From Promethearchaeota archaeon (GTDB taxonomy: Archaea > Asgardarchaeota > Lokiarchaeia > Sigynarchaeales > SOKP01): a stretch of DNA of 8,572 nt. Below are positions 6,624 through 8,572 of the stretch, piece after piece (positions within the stretch are counted from its first letter, which is position 1; each line of letters starts with the position of its first letter). Both the position numbers and the translations under genes were made by a program. The notes under the pieces were generated by a model. It worked only from the letters and a program-made list of their open reading frames with translations, ran no database searches and was not told the origin of the DNA. The stretch spans positions 1-8,572 of the forward strand of contig WJIN01000198.1 of assembly GCA_014730295.1 (NCBI GenBank), given 5' to 3'.

Positions 6624-6650
6624 ATATCAAATATATATCTTATTTGATAT
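6624..6650 (-). promoter_or_regulatory. Perfect 10-bp inverted repeat over the nuclease promoter
   Basis: ATATCAAATA (6624-6633) and TATTTGATAT (6641-6650) are exact complements around a 7-nt spacer TATATCT. The only TATA-like sequence at the right distance from the ATG at 6587 (ATATATATT, about 48 nt upstream) lies in the spacer and inner arm. A dimeric repressor bound here would block the basal factors, so autoregulation or control by a neighbour is a fair guess. The plus strand also has a TATA-like TATATAAATA at 6647-6656. Confidence 0.5.
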
Positions 6651-6748
6651 ATAAATATGACTTCATTCTATTTATCTTTTAATTTGAAATTATTTCCCTT
6701 TGAAATATATTCTATTATCTTCGACTTAAAAATCAACATGCGGGGTCA

Positions 6749-6758
6749 TTTTTTTTTT
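6749..6758 (+). terminator. T10 tract, possible plus-strand terminator
   Basis: Ten consecutive T residues on the plus strand lie 9 nt beyond the stop of the minus-strand gene at 6767. It would end a plus-strand transcript, but no plus-strand gene lies between 6588 and 6766. On the minus strand it is an A tract and would not terminate that gene. Its purpose is unclear. Confidence 0.3.
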
Positions 6759-6766
6759 ATTTTGAA

Positions 6767-7336
6767 TTAATTTTCAATCAATTTATCAGGAAATATCTCA
6801 TAAATTCTAAGTGCTACTAACTCTCTCGCAACTTGAGTTATAGCATCATGCCATAGAATAGTTTCTTTTATTTTCATCCAGTCAGACTCAGTATAATTAT
6901 GAGGATTAATACTATGTTCTTCCTTAAGATCCTCAATAATATTATGCTCAATTTCAGATAAATCCATTAAGCACTCAATAATGATATAATTAGGTTCATT
7001 TGAGTCATTTTTATAAATCGATTCAAGTCTTAAACGATTTAAATTGCTTCTATAATGTTCTTCAAATGTTCTAATCACTCCTCTCTTTTCAATATCATTG
7101 TTTTCATCGAATATTTTTAGAGCTACATATCTACCAAATACGGAAACTTGATTCTCTGGAATAGATATTCCCATAAGTTCTAAATCATAAACAAAATCAT
7201 CTTCGTCTTCACCTGTTTTTCTAGAGATTTTCTCCAGAGCTATTTTCAAATCAAATTCTAGTTCTATTTGCATTTTTTTTAGTAATTTAGTTTTGCTATA
7301 TATCATATTCTTAATTATATTAAAGAATGGAGTCAT
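6767..7336 (-). CDS. Unknown acidic protein divergent from the type IIG gene
   Basis: A 189-residue soluble protein that I do not recognise. From residue 22, MQIELEFDLKIALEKISRKT followed by an acidic stretch and DFVYDLELMG resembles the strand-helix-helix start of ribbon-helix-helix regulators, a weak likeness. Two segments look related to each other: FGRYVALKIFD (68-78) and ARELVALRIYEI (170-181), so an internal duplication is possible. It is rich in Glu, Asp and Ile, with no Cys motif or membrane helix. ATG 7336 lies about 30 nt from a TTTTATACC box (7371-7363), consistent with a leaderless start; Met11 and Met22 are alternatives. It is divergent from the restriction-modification gene across 98 nt, the place where controller genes often sit. 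A regulator or immunity role is only a guess. Confidence 0.65.
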   Translation of the reverse strand: MTPFFNIIKNMIYSKTKLLKKMQIELEFDLKIALEKISRKTGEDEDDFVYDLELMGISIPENQVSVFGRYVALKIFDENNDIEKRGVIRTFEEHYRSNLNRLRLESIYKNDSNEPNYIIIECLMDLSEIEHNIIEDLKEEHSINPHNYTESDWMKIKETILWHDAITQVARELVALRIYEIFPDKLIEN

Positions 7337-7362
7337 ACAATTTTCTGAATCGACAAAAAATA

Positions 7363-7371
7363 GGTATAAAA
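7363..7371 (-). promoter_or_regulatory. TATA-box candidate in the divergent promoter region
   Basis: TTTTATACC on the minus strand (GGTATAAAA on the plus) lies about 30 nt from ATG 7336. A separate AATTTTATAG (7388-7397) is about 42 nt before ATG 7435 and would serve the plus-strand gene. The 98-nt intergenic region thus holds two divergent promoters. Confidence 0.4.
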
Positions 7372-7409
7372 GGAGAGATTCCTAAATAATTTTATAGACT
7401 GTTATTTGT

Positions 7410-7440
7410 AATCATAAATTCAATTAAGTGAATTATGACT
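7410..7440 (+). promoter_or_regulatory. Inverted repeat enclosing the start codon of the type IIG gene
   Basis: AATTCA (7417-7422) and TGAATT (7429-7434) pair perfectly around a 6-nt loop ATTAAG. After a one-base bulge (A7416), TCAT (7412-7415) pairs with ATGA (7435-7438), so the ATG lies in the stem. Ten pairs form in all. It could act as an RNA hairpin hiding the start codon or as a DNA operator. It is mostly A/T, so stability would be modest. Confidence 0.4.
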
Positions 7441-8572
7441 GTACTAAAAGACATTATCATTGATTTAGGTCAGCTAAAACGCGCGTCAAAAGAATTTGAT
7501 ATTGAACATTGGTTTGATAGCATATTTGATCAATTGGATCTTGAATATCAAGCTCAGCATAGAGTTTTAGAAGGAAGACCTGATTGTTTAATCGGAGATG
7601 TGATAATTGACTATAAATACGACATAACAGAAAAAGAAATAGAAAATTGGGTGAAGACTAAAGGATCACAGTATATCAATGAATATTTTTCTACTCGCAG
7701 TAAATACCCTACTCTTTTAATTGTTATCTCAGAGGAATTCATTTTCTATTATAATAAGGATCTAATTTTACAAAATAAACGCGAAATCACTAAAAAAGCG
7801 ATAATATCACTAGTTGAAAGTCTTTTAGGTCCTAAGATAATTGATTCTGAACAATTTGCGATTCTATTTGGGGTTAATTCTCCAATGTACATCCTTGCTT
7901 ATTCACGATTAGATCGCCATTTTATTGAGCGAAAGGGAGATGAAACCGTTTGCTTCCAACAATGGAAAAAACATTTTTCACTTGCTTATCACGATGAAGA
8001 TGTGGGTAAGGAACTGTTTCTCAGACACTCTTATCTGAGTATGTTATTAAAACTAATTCTTTACAAGGAATTTATGGAACCTAATGAGTATGCCCGAGAT
8101 TCTTTTAAAGAATTAGAGAATTATTTTGAGTTATTAGGCATCTCTTTATTTCATTATGATTTCTTTAGGTGGGTGATAAATGTTCAAGACCTTTGCGATG
8201 ATTTTTTCGGAAAACTGAAACTGATAGAATTTGAAGCAACTGATATTTTTAGAGCAATTTACCAAGAAATGATCATTGCAGGTGTTCGCCATCGTTTGGG
8301 AGAATATTATACCCCAGAATCTCTCTGTAGAAAAATGGTCGAAAAAGAATATAAATTAGGGATGAGAGTTTTAGACTCTTCTTGCGGTTCGGGTACATTT
8401 TTAATTGAGACTCTCAAAAAAATTGATGATAACTTCACTTTTTCACATGATCCTCCACAAGAATGGTTCGATGCCGTTAATAACGTATTTGGATTCGATA
8501 TTAATCCAATCGCGATTCTCACTTCAAAAGCAAATATGCTATTATATCTTAAAACTCATCAAGAATGGATTG
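7435..8572 (+). CDS. Type IIG restriction-modification enzyme, N-terminal part (runs off window)
   Basis: The frame is open from ATG 7435 to the window edge, giving 379 residues of a protein that usually has about 900-1,200. It should cut DNA near a recognition site and methylate adenine in that site within one polypeptide. A nuclease domain (about 1-150) has the family pattern GRPDCLIGDVIIDYK (47-61), with Asp50, Asp59 and Lys61 as the PD-(D/E)XK residues; Asp replaces the more usual Glu. A helical connector follows (about 150-285). The methyltransferase begins with LGEYYTPE (288-295, motif X region), then VLDSSCGSGTF (312-322, SAM-binding motif I, with SS in place of the common PA) and FGFDINPIA (352-360, motif II). 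The catalytic NPPY and the target-recognition domain lie beyond the edge. No Shine-Dalgarno; the start codon is inside an inverted repeat. Intact so far as visible. A methylase-only or BREX PglX-type protein is less likely given the nuclease motif. Confidence 0.85.
   Translation, partial: MTVLKDIIIDLGQLKRASKEFDIEHWFDSIFDQLDLEYQAQHRVLEGRPDCLIGDVIIDYKYDITEKEIENWVKTKGSQYINEYFSTRSKYPTLLIVISEEFIFYYNKDLILQNKREITKKAIISLVESLLGPKIIDSEQFAILFGVNSPMYILAYSRLDRHFIERKGDETVCFQQWKKHFSLAYHDEDVGKELFLRHSYLSMLLKLILYKEFMEPNEYARDSFKELENYFELLGISLFHYDFFRWVINVQDLCDDFFGKLKLIEFEATDIFRAIYQEMIIAGVRHRLGEYYTPESLCRKMVEKEYKLGMRVLDSSCGSGTFLIETLKKIDDNFTFSHDPPQEWFDAVNNVFGFDINPIAILTSKANMLLYLKTHQEWI

Noticed and set aside
6657..6770. 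Plus-strand 37-codon open frame starting MTSFYLSF
   Set aside because: Very rich in Phe, Ile and Leu as expected from T-rich DNA, includes the T10 tract, and the TATA-like box abuts its ATG at the wrong spacing.
8307..8522. Minus-strand 71-codon open frame at the right end
   Set aside because: Antisense to the methyltransferase motif I and II region of the open plus-strand frame; a shadow.
1..8572. CRISPR array, tRNA, rRNA, insertion sequence or attachment sites
   Set aside because: No regularly spaced repeats, no tRNA-like cloverleaf, no transposase motifs and no flanking direct repeats were seen on either strand.

Overview
This is an AT-rich window with archaeal character. Most genes have a TATA-like element (TTTAAATA, TTATATAT or GTATAAAA type) about 30 nt upstream of the start (leaderless layout) or about 42-53 nt upstream (a leader of roughly 20 nt). 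Shine-Dalgarno sequences are mostly weak or absent. There are poly-T tracts of terminator type, and several proteins carry small archaeal-style zinc ribbons. A low-GC, Asgard/Lokiarchaeia-like genome is my best guess, but this is inference from style and protein flavour; there is no marker gene.

Layout. 1-178: tail of an upstream unit (short palindrome plus T9 tract), then a promoter. 179-574 (+): DUF1801/YdhG-like small protein. 575-848: convergent intergenic region with three inverted repeats. 849-2276 (-): M28-like metallopeptidase homologue whose usual Glu-Glu catalytic pair is replaced by His-Phe. 2452-2781 (-): TfoX-N-like protein interrupted by one in-frame TAA. 2970-4430 (+): polynucleotide kinase/HAD phosphatase fusion of PNKP type with an unassigned C-terminal domain; its apparent ATG lies inside the first kinase strand, and a one-base change in an A6 run would restore a GTG start at 2930. 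4431-4923: decayed or small-ORF region. 4924-5277 (-): two-helix membrane protein with a C-terminal zinc ribbon. 5565-6587 (-): zinc finger, SAP-like segment and PD-(D/E)XK nuclease. 6767-7336 (-): unknown acidic protein. 7435 to the window end (+): N-terminal 379 residues of a type IIG restriction-modification enzyme (PD-(D/E)XK nuclease fused to an N6-adenine methyltransferase), absent from a closed-ORF search because it runs off the edge.

How the genes may work together. The right part (5565-8572) reads as a DNA-processing or defence segment: a self-contained type IIG enzyme, a divergent unknown gene that could be its regulator, and a second nuclease with DNA-binding modules under an operator-like inverted repeat. 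The PNKP-like end-healing enzyme fits nucleic-acid repair but is not in an operon with these. The left part is unlinked housekeeping or accessory genes. Three reading frames between 2450 and 4735 are broken by single-base events, two of them in A runs. Either this stretch is decaying or the assembly has indel errors; the two should be separated before any biological reading.
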